Origin: VRUE01 sp035318745 | GTDB taxonomy: Bacteria > Actinomycetota > Thermoleophilia > Solirubrobacterales > 70-9 | Direction of reading: 5' to 3' | DNA length: 64,000 bases | Assembly (NCBI GenBank): GCA_035318745.1 | Contig: DATHEA010000021.1 | Span: 62,001 to 126,000, forward strand | In this document: piece after piece, positions 50,107 through 58,615 of the stretch | Layout: every line of letters begins with the position of its first letter | How positions within the stretch are numbered: the stretch's first letter is position 1 | Notes under the pieces: generated by a model | Seen by the model: only the letters and a program-made list of their open reading frames with translations | Told to the model about the DNA's origin: nothing | The model's database searches: none | Made by a program: the position numbers and the translations under genes

Positions 50107-50577
50107 ATGTTTCGCGTCACCAGGAAGAGAATCTTGTCGGCCTTCTTTGCGCTGGTCGTCCTCGCGCTCGCCGCCGGCGCCTACGCCTACTTCACCAGCA
50201 CCGGCTCGGGAACCGGCACCGCCAGCGTCGGCTCCAGCCAGGCGGTGACGCTGCACGCGACCGTCGGCGGCCCGCTCTTCCCCGCGTCCTCGCAGGCGGT
50301 CACCTTCACGGTCGACAACCCCTCCACCGGCGGCCAGCGGGTCGGCACGATCACGCTGACCGGCATCACCCCGGACGCCGGCCACTCAGGGTGCTTGACC
50401 ACGATCGGCGGCGAAAAACCGGACTTCGCGATGCCGCCGGTGACCGTCAACAAAACCTTCGGTCCCGGCAACGGCCAAGCGGTGACGCCGACCGGCACGC
50501 TGACGATGAACGACACCGGTGTCAGCCAGGACGCCTGCCAGGGCGCGACCCTGACCCTGCAGCTCGCCAGTAACTAA
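50107..50577 (+). CDS. Exported surface protein 1 (TasA/camelysin-like)
   Basis: A 156-residue exported protein. A basic start and hydrophobic helix (ILSAFFALVVLALAAGAYAYF) run into YFTSTGSGTGTASVG, the pattern at the signal-peptidase (SipW-type) site of TasA/camelysin-like proteins. The mature beta domain contains AVTFTVDNPSTGG and closes with MNDTGVSQDACQGATLTLQL. The last motif, VSQDACQG, recurs in the next protein. It is the first gene of a three-gene operon of secreted proteins. Confidence 0.75.
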   Translation: MFRVTRKRILSAFFALVVLALAAGAYAYFTSTGSGTGTASVGSSQAVTLHATVGGPLFPASSQAVTFTVDNPSTGGQRVGTITLTGITPDAGHSGCLTTIGGEKPDFAMPPVTVNKTFGPGNGQAVTPTGTLTMNDTGVSQDACQGATLTLQLASN

Positions 50578-50581
50578 GCCG

Positions 50582-51457
50582 ATGCCGCGGCGGCGGTCGA
50601 AACGCTGGCGCCAGCGCGGCGGCGGCACCGTCAGGGCCCTGCTGCTCTTGGCCGCGGTCGGCTGCTGCCTCGGCGCCGCCGCCTATGCGGCGAGGGGCCC
50701 CGATGACGCCGCCGAAGGGCAGCAGGGCTCGCGGCCGCTCGTGCCGCGGCTGACCGATCACCCCGACTCCGTGACCGCCGAGACCATCGCCCGCTTCGGC
50801 TTCGCCGGGCGGCCGCGGCCGGCCTCCCGCGCCAAGCCGGGTCATCCACTCGACTTCCAATGCCGGCTTGACGACGACCCCTGGGATGCCTGCCGGGCGC
50901 CGGTCCGGGTGGACGGCTTGCGCCGCGGCCATCACCGCTTCCAGGTGCGAGCGATCAACCGCGGCGGCCGCCCCGGCGAGCCCGCCGTCTTCGACTGGCG
51001 CGTTCTCATGGCGGTCCCCCCGCCCCCCGATCCGCCCGCGCCTCAACCGACTCCAGCCGCGGGCACCCCGACTCCACCGGCGCCGGAAGAGGGCGAACAG
51101 GGCCTGCCCTTCTCGATCGAGCAGCTCGAACCCCCGCCGCCCCTATTCCCGGGCACGCCGGCGCAGCCGCTGGCGGTGCGGCTCGACAACCCCAACCCGC
51201 TCCCGATCGCGATCACTTCGCTGCGGGCCTCCCTGGCGGCCGACCCGCCTGGCTGCCCGGGCGCCGAGAACTTCGTCTTCATCCCCTCTGATGCCTCGGC
51301 TGCGACGCCGCTGGCGATCCCGCCCGAAGCGAGCGTGACCCTGCCTGCGCAGGGGATCTCGCTGCCGGCGATCGCGATGCGCGATCTGCCGGTCAGCCAG
51401 GACGCCTGCCAAGGTGGCGAATTGCAGCTCCTCTTCAGCGGTGAGGCGCACGGATGA
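50582..51457 (+). CDS. Exported surface protein 2 with Pro-rich linker
   Basis: A 291-residue protein: basic N-terminus (MPRRRSKRWRQRGGG), hydrophobic anchor (ALLLLAAVGCCLGAAAYAA), an Ig/FN3-like domain (FQCRLDDDPWDACRAPVRVD, HHRFQVRAINRGG), a long Pro-rich linker (PPPPDPPAPQPTPA), and a C-terminal domain homologous to surface protein 1 (VRLDNPNPLPIAITSL, DLPVSQDACQGGELQLLF). It begins 5 nt after protein 1 and overlaps protein 3 by 4 nt (ATGA), indicating stoichiometric co-expression. Confidence 0.75.
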   Translation: MPRRRSKRWRQRGGGTVRALLLLAAVGCCLGAAAYAARGPDDAAEGQQGSRPLVPRLTDHPDSVTAETIARFGFAGRPRPASRAKPGHPLDFQCRLDDDPWDACRAPVRVDGLRRGHHRFQVRAINRGGRPGEPAVFDWRVLMAVPPPPDPPAPQPTPAAGTPTPPAPEEGEQGLPFSIEQLEPPPPLFPGTPAQPLAVRLDNPNPLPIAITSLRASLAADPPGCPGAENFVFIPSDASAATPLAIPPEASVTLPAQGISLPAIAMRDLPVSQDACQGGELQLLFSGEAHG

Positions 51458-53313
51458 GGGGCCGGCTTCGCTCATGGCTCGCCATGCTCGGCGCCGCCGT
51501 CGCGCTGACGGCGCTTTGCAGTGGCGCCCTCGCCTACTTCTCAGGCGGGGGAGCCGGTGTCGCCTCCGCCGCGGTGACCACGCTCGTCCCGCCGACGATC
51601 ACCGCCGCCAACCCGGCAGCCGGGGGGACGGTCGCCCTCAGCTGGAGCGCGGTGACCCCGCCAGGCGCCGGCACGGTCACCTACTACGTGAAGCGCGACG
51701 GAGGTGCGCCCGCCGGCAACTGCCCCGCTCAGGCGGCGCCGCAGGCGATCACCAGCTGCACCGACAGCGGCCTCGCCGTCGGCACCTACGAATACACGGT
51801 CTCCGCGCGCTTTCGCAGCTGGACCGCGACCAGCGCCGTCGCCTCCGCAAAAGTCACGGTGGGTCCAGCCGCCCGGTTCGCGATCGCCGGCGCGCCGACC
51901 AATCCCGCCGCCGGGGGCGCCGTCAACCTGACGATCACCGCCCAGGACACCGGGGGGAACACCGTTACGACCTACACCGGCTCCCACAGCCTCGTCTTCT
52001 CCGGCGCCTCGGCCAGCCCCGGCGGCAACGCGCCGACCGTCGCCGACAGCTCCGGCGCCGCCGTCGCCTTCGGGCAGCCCACGGCGCTCAGCTTCGCCAG
52101 TGGCGTCGCCACGGTGTCCAAATCGAAAAACGGGGTGCTGACGATCTACCTCGCCGGCGTCGCCAGCATCACCGCCAGCGAAGGCTCGCTGACGACGCCG
52201 ACGCCGCTGGCGCTCACCGTCAGCCCGGGCAGCGCCTCGAAGTACGGCTTGGCCGCCGCGACGACGACCCCCGCCGCTGGCGCCGCCGACAACCTGACGA
52301 TCACCGCCCAGGACGCCTTCGGCAACACCGCCACGTCCTACACCGGCTCCCACAGCCTGACCTTCTCCGGCGCCTCGGCCAGCCCCGGCGGCAACGCGCC
52401 GACGGTCTCCAACTCAGCCGGCACCGACGTCGCCTTCGGCACCGCCACCGCGATCAACTTCAGTGCCGGCGTCGCCACCGTCTCAGGCGCCGCCAACGGC
52501 GCGATGAAGCTCTACAAGAGCGGCGGCGCCTCGATCACCGCGACCGATGGCTCGCTCACCAACCCGACCGCGCTCGCCCTCACCGTCTCAGCGGGCGCCG
52601 CCACCAAACTCCTCCTCGCGGCGGCGACGACGACCCCGGTGGCGGCGGCCGCCGACAACCTGACGATCACCGCCCAGGACGCCTTCGGCAACACCGCGAC
52701 CTCCTACACCGGCAGCAAGAACCTGACCTTCGCCGGGGCCGAAGCGAGCCCGAGCGGCGCCGCGCCGACGGTCGCCAACAAAGACGGCGCCGCGGTCGCC
52801 TTCGGCTCGCCGACCACGCTCACCTTCACCAGCGGCGTCGCCTCGGTTTCGGCCTCCAAAAACGGCGTGCTGATACTGAACAAGGTCGGCGCGGCCAACG
52901 TCACCGCGACCGACGGCACCTTTACCACCGCGCCGGTCGCCTTCACCGTCTCTACCGGCGCCGCCGCGCGGGTCGCCGTCACCAACGTCGCGCTCAGCGC
53001 CGGCAGCGCCGGCTCGCCCTGCTTCTTTACCTGCGCGGTGACGGGGCTCGGCAACAGCGGCACCTTGAAAGCCAACGTCGCGATCACCGACTCGGCCGGC
53101 AACACCGTCTCCGCGATCGGCGCCGGCAAATCGGCGACGATCACCTCTACCGGCGGCACGATCGCCGGCAGCCCGCTGGCCCTGCCCGCAACGGGTCCCG
53201 CCGTCTCCGCCGCTCAGTTCACCTACACCGCGCCCGCCAGCGGCAGCTTCAACAACACGATCACCGTCGCCGTGACCGGTTTCACGAGCGCGACGGTGAC
53301 CGCTAAAAAATGA
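51454..53313 (+). CDS. Exported surface protein 3 with tandem Ig-like repeats
   Basis: A 619-residue protein. A signal helix (LAMLGAAVALTALCSGALAYF) leads into an AYFSGGGAGVASA motif as in protein 1. A fibronectin/Ig-like module (LSWSAVTPPGAGTVTYYVK) is followed by three tandem repeats of about 120 residues, each with NLTITAQDxxGNTxT, SHSLxFSGASASPGGNAPTV and ITATDGSLTxPTALALTVS, and a fourth divergent domain at the end. No LPXTG or other anchor is seen. It is probably an adhesin or fibre component. Repeats are nearly identical at DNA level in places. Confidence 0.75.
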   Translation: MRGRLRSWLAMLGAAVALTALCSGALAYFSGGGAGVASAAVTTLVPPTITAANPAAGGTVALSWSAVTPPGAGTVTYYVKRDGGAPAGNCPAQAAPQAITSCTDSGLAVGTYEYTVSARFRSWTATSAVASAKVTVGPAARFAIAGAPTNPAAGGAVNLTITAQDTGGNTVTTYTGSHSLVFSGASASPGGNAPTVADSSGAAVAFGQPTALSFASGVATVSKSKNGVLTIYLAGVASITASEGSLTTPTPLALTVSPGSASKYGLAAATTTPAAGAADNLTITAQDAFGNTATSYTGSHSLTFSGASASPGGNAPTVSNSAGTDVAFGTATAINFSAGVATVSGAANGAMKLYKSGGASITATDGSLTNPTALALTVSAGAATKLLLAAATTTPVAAAADNLTITAQDAFGNTATSYTGSKNLTFAGAEASPSGAAPTVANKDGAAVAFGSPTTLTFTSGVASVSASKNGVLILNKVGAANVTATDGTFTTAPVAFTVSTGAAARVAVTNVALSAGSAGSPCFFTCAVTGLGNSGTLKANVAITDSAGNTVSAIGAGKSATITSTGGTIAGSPLALPATGPAVSAAQFTYTAPASGSFNNTITVAVTGFTSATVTAKK

Positions 53314-53401
53314 GCGGGTCCTCGACACCAGCGGCGAGCCGGCGATGATGATCCACGCCTACTCGCCGCCGCGCCGAGCTGAGCCCGACTAGGCTGAGTC
53401 G

Positions 53402-53870
53402 ATGCCCGCCGCGCCGCCGATCCGCGTCCTGGAGCCCGCCGCCAGGGTCCTCGCCTCCTTACGCGGGGCGCGACGGCAGTCGCTTCGCCGAGGGGCCGAA
53501 CTGGGTCGACGCGGGGGCGGTCGGTCTGGGGATCGCCAGCTACGCGCTGCTGGCCGGCGCGGAGGCGATTCGTCTACGACACCGGCATCTCGGTCGAGTG
53601 GGGGCGGTTCGTCCGCGCCGAGCGCGAGCGCCGCGGCGCCCGGCGGCTGACCGTCGTCCCCAGCCACTGGCACCTCGACCAATGTCGGCAGCGAGGCGTT
53701 CGCCGACTGCGAGGTCCTCGCCAATCAGCGCACCGCCGAGCTGCTCGCCCGCCACCGCGAGGCGATCGGGCGAGCTGGAGGGCCCGCCGCGGATCCCCCC
53801 GCTGCTGCCGACCAGGACCTTCGCGGGCCGCGAGCGGCTGCGGCTCGGGAGCGGAGAGGGGGCGCTCGCG
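53402..53870 (+). pseudogene. Decayed MBL-fold (metallo-beta-lactamase) hydrolase
   Basis: Read in shifting frames the region gives one MBL-like protein: MPAAPPIRVLEPAARVLA, AGRDGSRFAEGPNWVDAGA, then FVYDTGISVEWGRFVRAERE, RLTVVPSHWHLDQ (HxHxD metal motif), and GSEAFADCEVLANQRTAEL. At least four frameshifts interrupt it. It ends where an IS982-like remnant begins. Confidence 0.65.
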
Positions 53871-53879
53871 GTCGAGCTG

Positions 53880-54026
53880 CTGGCGCTCGATCTGAGGGGT
53901 CAGGGCGCGCACCCGCTTGGAGTAGCCGGGTTGCTGGGGCAGACACGGGAAGAGGTGGCGCAGGCGGCGCCGCGCGGTGGCGATGATGCGCCGAATCGTC
54001 GGGGAGGCGTCGAGTTCGGCGTGCAT
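53880..54026 (-). mobile_element. Remnant of an IS982-type transposase
   Basis: From an ATG at 54026 the frame gives MHAELDASPTIRRI, then ARRRLRHLFPCLPQQPGYSK, close to the N-terminal block of the IS982-type gene at 48.7-49.7 kb. The DDE part is missing. It abuts the decayed MBL gene, so an insertion and deletion event is likely. The rest up to 54128 shows nothing recognisable. Confidence 0.55.
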
Positions 54027-54128
54027 CGTGGCTCCTTGGGGTCGACGCTGCTTGAGCAACGCCTTCCTTCGGCGCCCTTCGCCTGCGTCGCCCGACGAGG
54101 CCGCCGTCGAGAATTAGGAATCAATCAT

Positions 54129-54887
54129 CTAGAGAGCGGTGCTCTGCTGCGCACAGGACTCGTCCTCGCAGCACTCCTCGGCAAACCCGGCACCGTCGAG
54201 CGGCGAGCTGACGGAGCAGCCCTCGCCACGCCATGCCTCGGTCCCCTCCCTTACGGCGACGGCGGCGATCAGGAGGCCGACCCCGGGATCGAGCCACCAG
54301 GCGCCGAGGAGAGCGTTGCCCAGCAGGCCGACCAAGAGGGCGCCGGCCAGATAGGCGCAGAGCATGTTCTGGCGCCCCTCGCCCTTCGTCGCCGCCGAGC
54401 CGAGTTGATCGGCGAGTCGTTCCTTGGCGATCCCGAGCATCGGCATGAAGATCACCGAGCTGACAGCGAGGCCGATCCCGACCCAGCTCACCTCGGGATG
54501 CTCAGCACCAACGAGCGCTCCCACCGACTCGAAGGCGACGTAGGGGGCGAGGAGGAAGAACTGGACCGCGACGAGCTTCTGCGCGCGTTGCTCGGCGGCG
54601 TGGGAGAAGACACGATGCCCGGTGAAGCGCCACACGATGATGAGGCTCGCCACGCCCTCGATGCCCGAGTCGAGGCCGAAGCCGACCAGGGCGATCGAGG
54701 AGGCAACGATGCCCGCGGTGATCGCCACCACTCCCTCGATCGTCATCCAGCCCAACGAGAGCCAGGACAGCAGGCGGACGCGGCGGGCCAGTTCTTCGTA
54801 GCGCTCGCGTGAGATCGAGGCAATCGGGCGCGATACCTGCACCGGAGCGGACGCGGCCGGGACGGTCGGCAGCTCGACCGGGCTCAC
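54129..54887 (-). CDS. Cation diffusion facilitator-like transporter with Cys-rich tail
   Basis: A 252-residue membrane protein with six hydrophobic helices. WMTIEGVVAITAGIVASSIAL and the LVGFGLDSGIEGVASLIIVW motif fit the divergent CDF (Zn/Co/Cd efflux) branch in which the HxxxD ligands are reduced to Asp/Glu. A hydrophilic tail carries five Cys (CSVSSPLDGAGFAEECCEDE). ATG start. The preceding ArsR gene overlaps by 4 nt, so it is part of a metal-responsive operon. Confidence 0.8.
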   Translation of the reverse strand: MSPVELPTVPAASAPVQVSRPIASISRERYEELARRVRLLSWLSLGWMTIEGVVAITAGIVASSIALVGFGLDSGIEGVASLIIVWRFTGHRVFSHAAEQRAQKLVAVQFFLLAPYVAFESVGALVGAEHPEVSWVGIGLAVSSVIFMPMLGIAKERLADQLGSAATKGEGRQNMLCAYLAGALLVGLLGNALLGAWWLDPGVGLLIAAVAVREGTEAWRGEGCSVSSPLDGAGFAEECCEDESCAQQSTAL

Positions 54888-55243
54888 GCCGCGATTCCCT
54901 GCGCGGCCACCGCCGCCAGCAGGGCACGGCCGCGCTCGGTCAGCTCGTACATGACCATCTTCCCGTCGCGCTCGGAGCAGGCGAGGCCCGCGCCCTTGAG
55001 CAGGCGGACGTGGTGGGAGACAAGGCGCTCGTCACGGCCGACGATCCAGGCCAGGTCGCAGACGCAGGCGGACTCGCCGACCTCCAGGGCGAGCGCGATG
55101 GCGAGCCGGGTCGGGTCGCCGAGCGCCTTCGCCCCGGCCGCTCGAAGCTCCAGCTCCTCAGCGCTCGGGAGGCCCTTCCTTACCCGCTCGGCCTTCGGCA
55201 GGTCGAGGCAGAGCAGATCGCAGGTGTCGGGACTCCGGGCCAC
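54884..55243 (-). CDS. ArsR/SmtB-family metal-sensing repressor
   Basis: A 119-residue winged-helix repressor. The N-terminal DTCDLLCLDL resembles the metal-binding segment of CadC/CmtR proteins; helix alpha3 has ACVCDLAWIVGRDERLVSHH with two Cys, and VRLLKGAGLACSERDGKMVM is the wing. It should release DNA when Cd, Pb or Zn binds. It is the first gene of the operon with the CDF transporter. Confidence 0.87.
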   Translation of the reverse strand: MARSPDTCDLLCLDLPKAERVRKGLPSAEELELRAAGAKALGDPTRLAIALALEVGESACVCDLAWIVGRDERLVSHHVRLLKGAGLACSERDGKMVMYELTERGRALLAAVAAQGIAA

Positions 55244-55258
55244 ACCGGCATCTTACAA

Positions 55259-55274
55259 ACATTCTTATAGATGT
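55259..55274. promoter_or_regulatory. Candidate ArsR operator
   Basis: AT-rich interrupted palindrome (ACAT-TCTTATAG-ATGT) 16-31 nt before the ArsR start, similar in form to CadC/SmtB operators. It is an AT-rich patch in a GC-rich region. Confidence 0.4.
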
Positions 55275-55385
55275 GCGAAGGTGCGTCAGCGTTACTCGAG
55301 GGGCGGGCGCGTGTGTGCTCCTATTAACCCTGGCCGAAAGGTTCGAGATGCTGTCGATGCTGAGTCTGGCTGTAGGTTCGGTGCC

Positions 55386-56243
55386 GTGAGCGAGTCGGAT
55401 TTTCAGGAGGCGAGCCAGCAGGGGTGGAGCGACTCGGCAAAACGCTGGGCGCGCGCCGCAGAAGAAGAGGAGACGGGCGCGTCCGCCGACGCCGCCGCCT
55501 GGATGCTCGACGTCGCCGACCTCCACCCGGGCGAGCGGGTCCTGGAGCTTGCCTGCGGTGCCGGCCGGGTCGGCCTTCAGGCGGCGAGCATGGTCGGACC
55601 TGACGGGGCGGTTCTCTGTTCGGATTTCTCGGAGGCGATGGTGGCGGCAGTCGACGAGCGCATCGCCCGCATGGGGCTGACGAACGCCGACACGCGGATT
55701 CTCGATGCCCACCACCTAGCCCTCGGCGAAGGAGAGACCTTTGATCTCGTGCTCTGCCGCTTCGGCTACATGCTGATGGCCGATCCGCTGCAGGCGCTGA
55801 CGGAAAGCGGTCGGGTCCTTCGCCCCGGTGGACGTCTCGTGCTTGCGGTCTGGGGCTCAGCTGAGAAGAACCCTTGGATCTCGACCATCTTCGACGCGGT
55901 GATGACCCATCTGAACGCACCGCCCCCAGAGCCGGGAACTCCGGGACCGTTTTCGCTCAGCGCCGCAGGGCACCTGCAGGAGATGTTGGAGCGAGCCGAG
56001 CTGGCGGAAGTAGACATCACCGAGATCGAGACGGAGCAGACCTACGAATCGCTCGAGGCATGGTGGGAGTACCTCCGCGAGGTCAGCGGGCCGCTGACGG
56101 CCCTGTTGGCCGCGCTTCCCGACGCCGATCTAAAGGCCATCCGCACCGCGGCCGTCTCCGGTGCGCAGGACTTCATGGCAGATGACGGCAGCGTCGTCTT
56201 CCCGGCCGCAGTCGTCGGCGCAAAGGCACGGAAGCCCGCGTAG
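55386..56243 (+). CDS. Class I SAM-dependent methyltransferase
   Basis: A 285-residue enzyme with the Rossmann-type SAM fold: motif I VLELACGAGRVGLQAAS, FDLVLCRFGYMLMADPLQAL and GGRLVLAVWG. The second half (PGPFSLSAAGHLQEMLERAE) is typical of UbiE/COQ5-like small-molecule methyltransferases. GTG start at 55386 with no strong Shine-Dalgarno sequence; the upstream open frame overlaps the ArsR gene. It is divergent to the ArsR/CDF operon. The substrate is unknown. Confidence 0.85.
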   Translation: MSESDFQEASQQGWSDSAKRWARAAEEEETGASADAAAWMLDVADLHPGERVLELACGAGRVGLQAASMVGPDGAVLCSDFSEAMVAAVDERIARMGLTNADTRILDAHHLALGEGETFDLVLCRFGYMLMADPLQALTESGRVLRPGGRLVLAVWGSAEKNPWISTIFDAVMTHLNAPPPEPGTPGPFSLSAAGHLQEMLERAELAEVDITEIETEQTYESLEAWWEYLREVSGPLTALLAALPDADLKAIRTAAVSGAQDFMADDGSVVFPAAVVGAKARKPA

Positions 56244-56244
56244 G

Positions 56245-56267
56245 CGCCTCCCTGGACCAGGGAGGCG
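56245..56267 (+). terminator. Hairpin after the methyltransferase gene
   Basis: A perfect stem of about 10 bp (CGCCTCCCTGG/CCAGGGAGGCG) 2 nt after the stop, without a clear T-run. It also lies at the 3' end of the convergent CDF pseudogene, and may serve both. Confidence 0.5.
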
Positions 56268-56275
56268 TTGCGTGG

Positions 56276-57026
56276 CTAGTGACTGTGGTCGTGGCCGCGC
56301 ACCGTGCGCCACGAAGCCCAGGTGATTCGGAGAATGACCGCGGTGATGGCGAGGCCGATGAGGGGATCGGCGATCGGCACGCCGAGAGCGACGACTGCGG
56401 CGCTTCCACGACAGCCAGGCTCACGTAGGAGTCGGCGCGGGTGTGATTGCCATCCGCGATCAGCGCCGGGCTGTCGAGGCGGCGGCCGGCGCGGATACGG
56501 ATGATCGCGGCGATCCAGTTGCCGGCGAAGCCAACGATCCCGGCTCCGGCCAAGGCGAGGAGATGCGTCGGGGTCTCGGGATGGATGAGGCGCAGGACCG
56601 CCTCATAGCCGGCGACGCAGGCCGAGACGAAGATCGCGGCGACGACGAACAACCCGGCGATCCGCTCAGCGCGGACCGAGCGCAAGAGGAAGGCAACGCC
56701 CAGCGGGAGCGCCGTGGCCGCATCGCCGAAGTTGTGGATCAGGTCGCGAGCAGGGCGATGCTGCCGCTGGAGAGGAAGATCGCGACCTGGGCGAGAGCGG
56801 TGATTCCGAGCACCGCCAGCGAGAGACCAACCGCCTTCAATCCCTCGCGGGAGCGTTTGATGCTCTCGTCAATCAGGCCGTGGGAGTGCCCGTGGTCGTG
56901 ACGGTGGTGCGATGGCACCTCAGCCAGGTGCGCGTGGGGACCTGAGTGCGGATGGGCGTGGGTCCGGTCGCCGTGGCGATGCAGATCGCCGCTAAGCGGT
57001 TCGTAGGGAAGTGCGTGTTCGGCCAC
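56276..57026 (-). pseudogene. Frameshifted CDF transporter with His-rich N-terminus
   Basis: Three frames combine into one CzcD-like cation efflux protein. The N-terminal 50 residues are extremely His-rich (HRHGDRTHAHPHSGPHAHLA), followed by LKAVGLSLAVLGITALAQVA and, after a one-base deletion near 56740, DLIHNFGDAATALPLGVAFL with the HxxxD metal site. A second shift near 56410 precedes VALGVPIADPLIGLAITAV and the C-terminal RGHDHSH. The gene was a complete Zn/Cd exporter and is now broken. Confidence 0.8.
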
Positions 57027-57376
57027 CCCAATGAGGCTAACCGGCCGGATGCCGGTGGAAATGTTCCTGCCAGAATCGCGGCGCCACGTGATTCATGCCG
57101 CAATTCTCCCCGACGCGTCGTTGGGCCGCTGACGCTGGTCGGCTTCGCGTCTCCGCGTCAGGCGTCGCGCGCCGCCCTTCGAACCGCACCCTTCCATTTC
57201 AGGCACTTCTCGCCAGAAGTGCCTGACTCCCCGCTAATCCCCGCTAATCGCCGCGTATCCGTGTACGGCGGGGTCGCAGCTACCCCCGCAAACATGCTGG
57301 TAATCGGCCCCTTTTCACGCCTTCCGCGATCATGGCCTTCGCGGATCGCACCCAGGAGGTCGCCGGTTCGAGTCTT
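57027..57376. other. Non-coding region with palindrome and att-like repeats
   Basis: It holds a perfect 11-bp hairpin at 57200-57225 (CAGGCACTTCT/AGAAGTGCCTG), CCCCGCTAAT repeated twice at 57229-57248 followed by CGCCGCGTATCCG, and a plus-strand tRNA-like 3' half. The repeats resemble those at 46612-46640 (inverted) and near 61.2 kb, so this is probably an internal, older junction of the composite island. Confidence 0.5.
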
Positions 57377-57386
57377 CTAGCTGCCA
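57345..57386 (+). pseudogene. tRNA 3'-half-like fragment
   Basis: CGCACCCAGGAGGTCGCCGG, then TTCGAGTC and AGCTGCCA look like the anticodon 3' side, variable loop, T-arm and acceptor of a tRNA (Ala-like). The T-stem does not pair properly and the 5' half is absent. It resembles an old attachment scar. Confidence 0.35.
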
Positions 57387-58615
57387 GAAGCTCTCGCGCG
57401 CTGCTCTTCGGGATAAGGCTCCGCAGCCGGCGCGAGGCCATCGGTGGCCTGTGTGTTCCCACAGGGATGGCCACGTCGGCGACGGGCCGCCACTTCAACC
57501 GCACTCCGAGGCGGGCGGCGGTACGGCAGATCCTCTCCTGCGTCCCGAAGTTCGCGGACATATGGGCCAACGGCCTTTCTGGATAGATCCAACGCTTCGG
57601 CTATCTCCGCTTCGGGGCGTCCCTCCCGCCAGAGTCGCATGAGCAACTGGTCGCGCTCTGCCTTGGTCGGACGCTCGCCTGGCAAGAATTCCGGTGGCGC
57701 CAGAGGACGGAAATGCCAATTGGCGACTCCGGCGAACATCTGCTCGAAGCCGATTCCGAGCGCGCTGGCGAGCCGGACCACGGTGAAGATCCTGAAGTTC
57801 CGGTTCCCTCGCTCGAAGTCCACGAGATCAGTTCGACTCATGGATGCCCGGTCGGCCAGCGGTTGCTGGGAAAGGTCGACCTGCAGCCGGGCGTGCCTTG
57901 CGTTGGCTCCAAGTCGATCAACCGCCGTGTGAGGCTCGGGCGGGGAGTCCACCCAAAAGGAGTGCGACGCCGGATCCCAGATCACGCCGGCCGTAAGGAG
58001 GCCGCATCGCACGTTGAGGCTTCCCGCGAGTTTGAGAATAAGAGCGAGCTGCGGAATCTTCGACCTTCCCCGCTCGATCCGCGAGAGATGGCTGAAGTGC
58101 GTCTCCGTGGCTTCGGCGAGCTGCCGAAGCGTCAAACCAGACCCGGCGCGACGAAACCTGACGTTGACTCCGATCCTGCCGGCTATGTCCTCGCTGCAGG
58201 CTTCGTCAATCCTCGGCATGGCGGCGTCACGCTGAGGCTCCTCGTGTCCGATCAAGGCGGGCTCAGGGCACGTTGGACACCTCTGACGGGCACAGGCGTG
58301 AACGGCCCTCGTCGGTGGGCGACGATAGCCAAGGGGCTCGCCGCGCTCACGCAACCGATGCACCGTCGCCGAGACCGTTCCGGGTGAAGTCCCCAGCTCC
58401 TCGGCAATCTCACGCGCCGTCTTCCCCTCGTTCCAAAGGCGCCGGATGGCAATGTCGAGGCTGCATCCGACGCGTCGCGCCCGACTCGCCGCACCCGACC
58501 GTGGGCCGGCACTCCAGACAATGCCTCCGAGCAAGAGGTCCGGTGGCACTTCAAGCGAGCGAGCCAGTGCGAGGAGGGTCGCGACCGACGTCTCCCGAAT
58601 GCCCCTCTCGATCAA
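57377..58615 (-). CDS. Multi-HTH regulator, C-terminal part (three Cro/C1 domains)
   Basis: 412 codons. The frame starts inside a HTH domain (TTG at 58615, LIERGIRETSVATLLALARS), because a one-base deletion in the C-run 58657-58660 split it from the upstream frame. Downstream are an AsnC/sigma-like HTH (TAREIAEELGTSPGTVSATV), a Cys pair (CARQRCPTCPE), a second Cro/C1 domain (LTLRQLAEATETHFSHLSRI), a third (SMSRTDLVDFERGNRNFRI), and another AEIAEALDLSRKAVGPYVRE segment, then a basic tail. The HTHs are followed by similar short linkers. The function is unknown; tandem XRE domains suggest DNA scaffolding or multi-site repression. Confidence 0.65.
   Translation of the reverse strand: MIERGIRETSVATLLALARSLEVPPDLLLGGIVWSAGPRSGAASRARRVGCSLDIAIRRLWNEGKTAREIAEELGTSPGTVSATVHRLRERGEPLGYRRPPTRAVHACARQRCPTCPEPALIGHEEPQRDAAMPRIDEACSEDIAGRIGVNVRFRRAGSGLTLRQLAEATETHFSHLSRIERGRSKIPQLALILKLAGSLNVRCGLLTAGVIWDPASHSFWVDSPPEPHTAVDRLGANARHARLQVDLSQQPLADRASMSRTDLVDFERGNRNFRIFTVVRLASALGIGFEQMFAGVANWHFRPLAPPEFLPGERPTKAERDQLLMRLWREGRPEAEIAEALDLSRKAVGPYVRELRDAGEDLPYRRPPRSAVEVAARRRRGHPCGNTQATDGLAPAAEPYPEEQRARASGS

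Noticed and set aside
51900..52960. Regular repeats suggesting a CRISPR-like array
   Set aside because: The period is about 360 bp and falls in an intact coding frame of Ig-like domains; there are no short spacers.
51414..53306. 630-codon Arg/Gln-rich ORF in another frame of the surface-protein gene
   Set aside because: Out-of-frame translation of Ig-like repeats; biased composition and no start context.
53598..54812. 404-codon plus-strand ORF
   Set aside because: Crosses the MBL pseudogene, the IS982 remnant and the antisense of the CDF gene; no coherent protein.
57200..57225. Perfect hairpin as an intrinsic terminator
   Set aside because: No T-run follows on either strand and no gene end is within 170 bp; it is better explained as part of the repeat block at island junctions.
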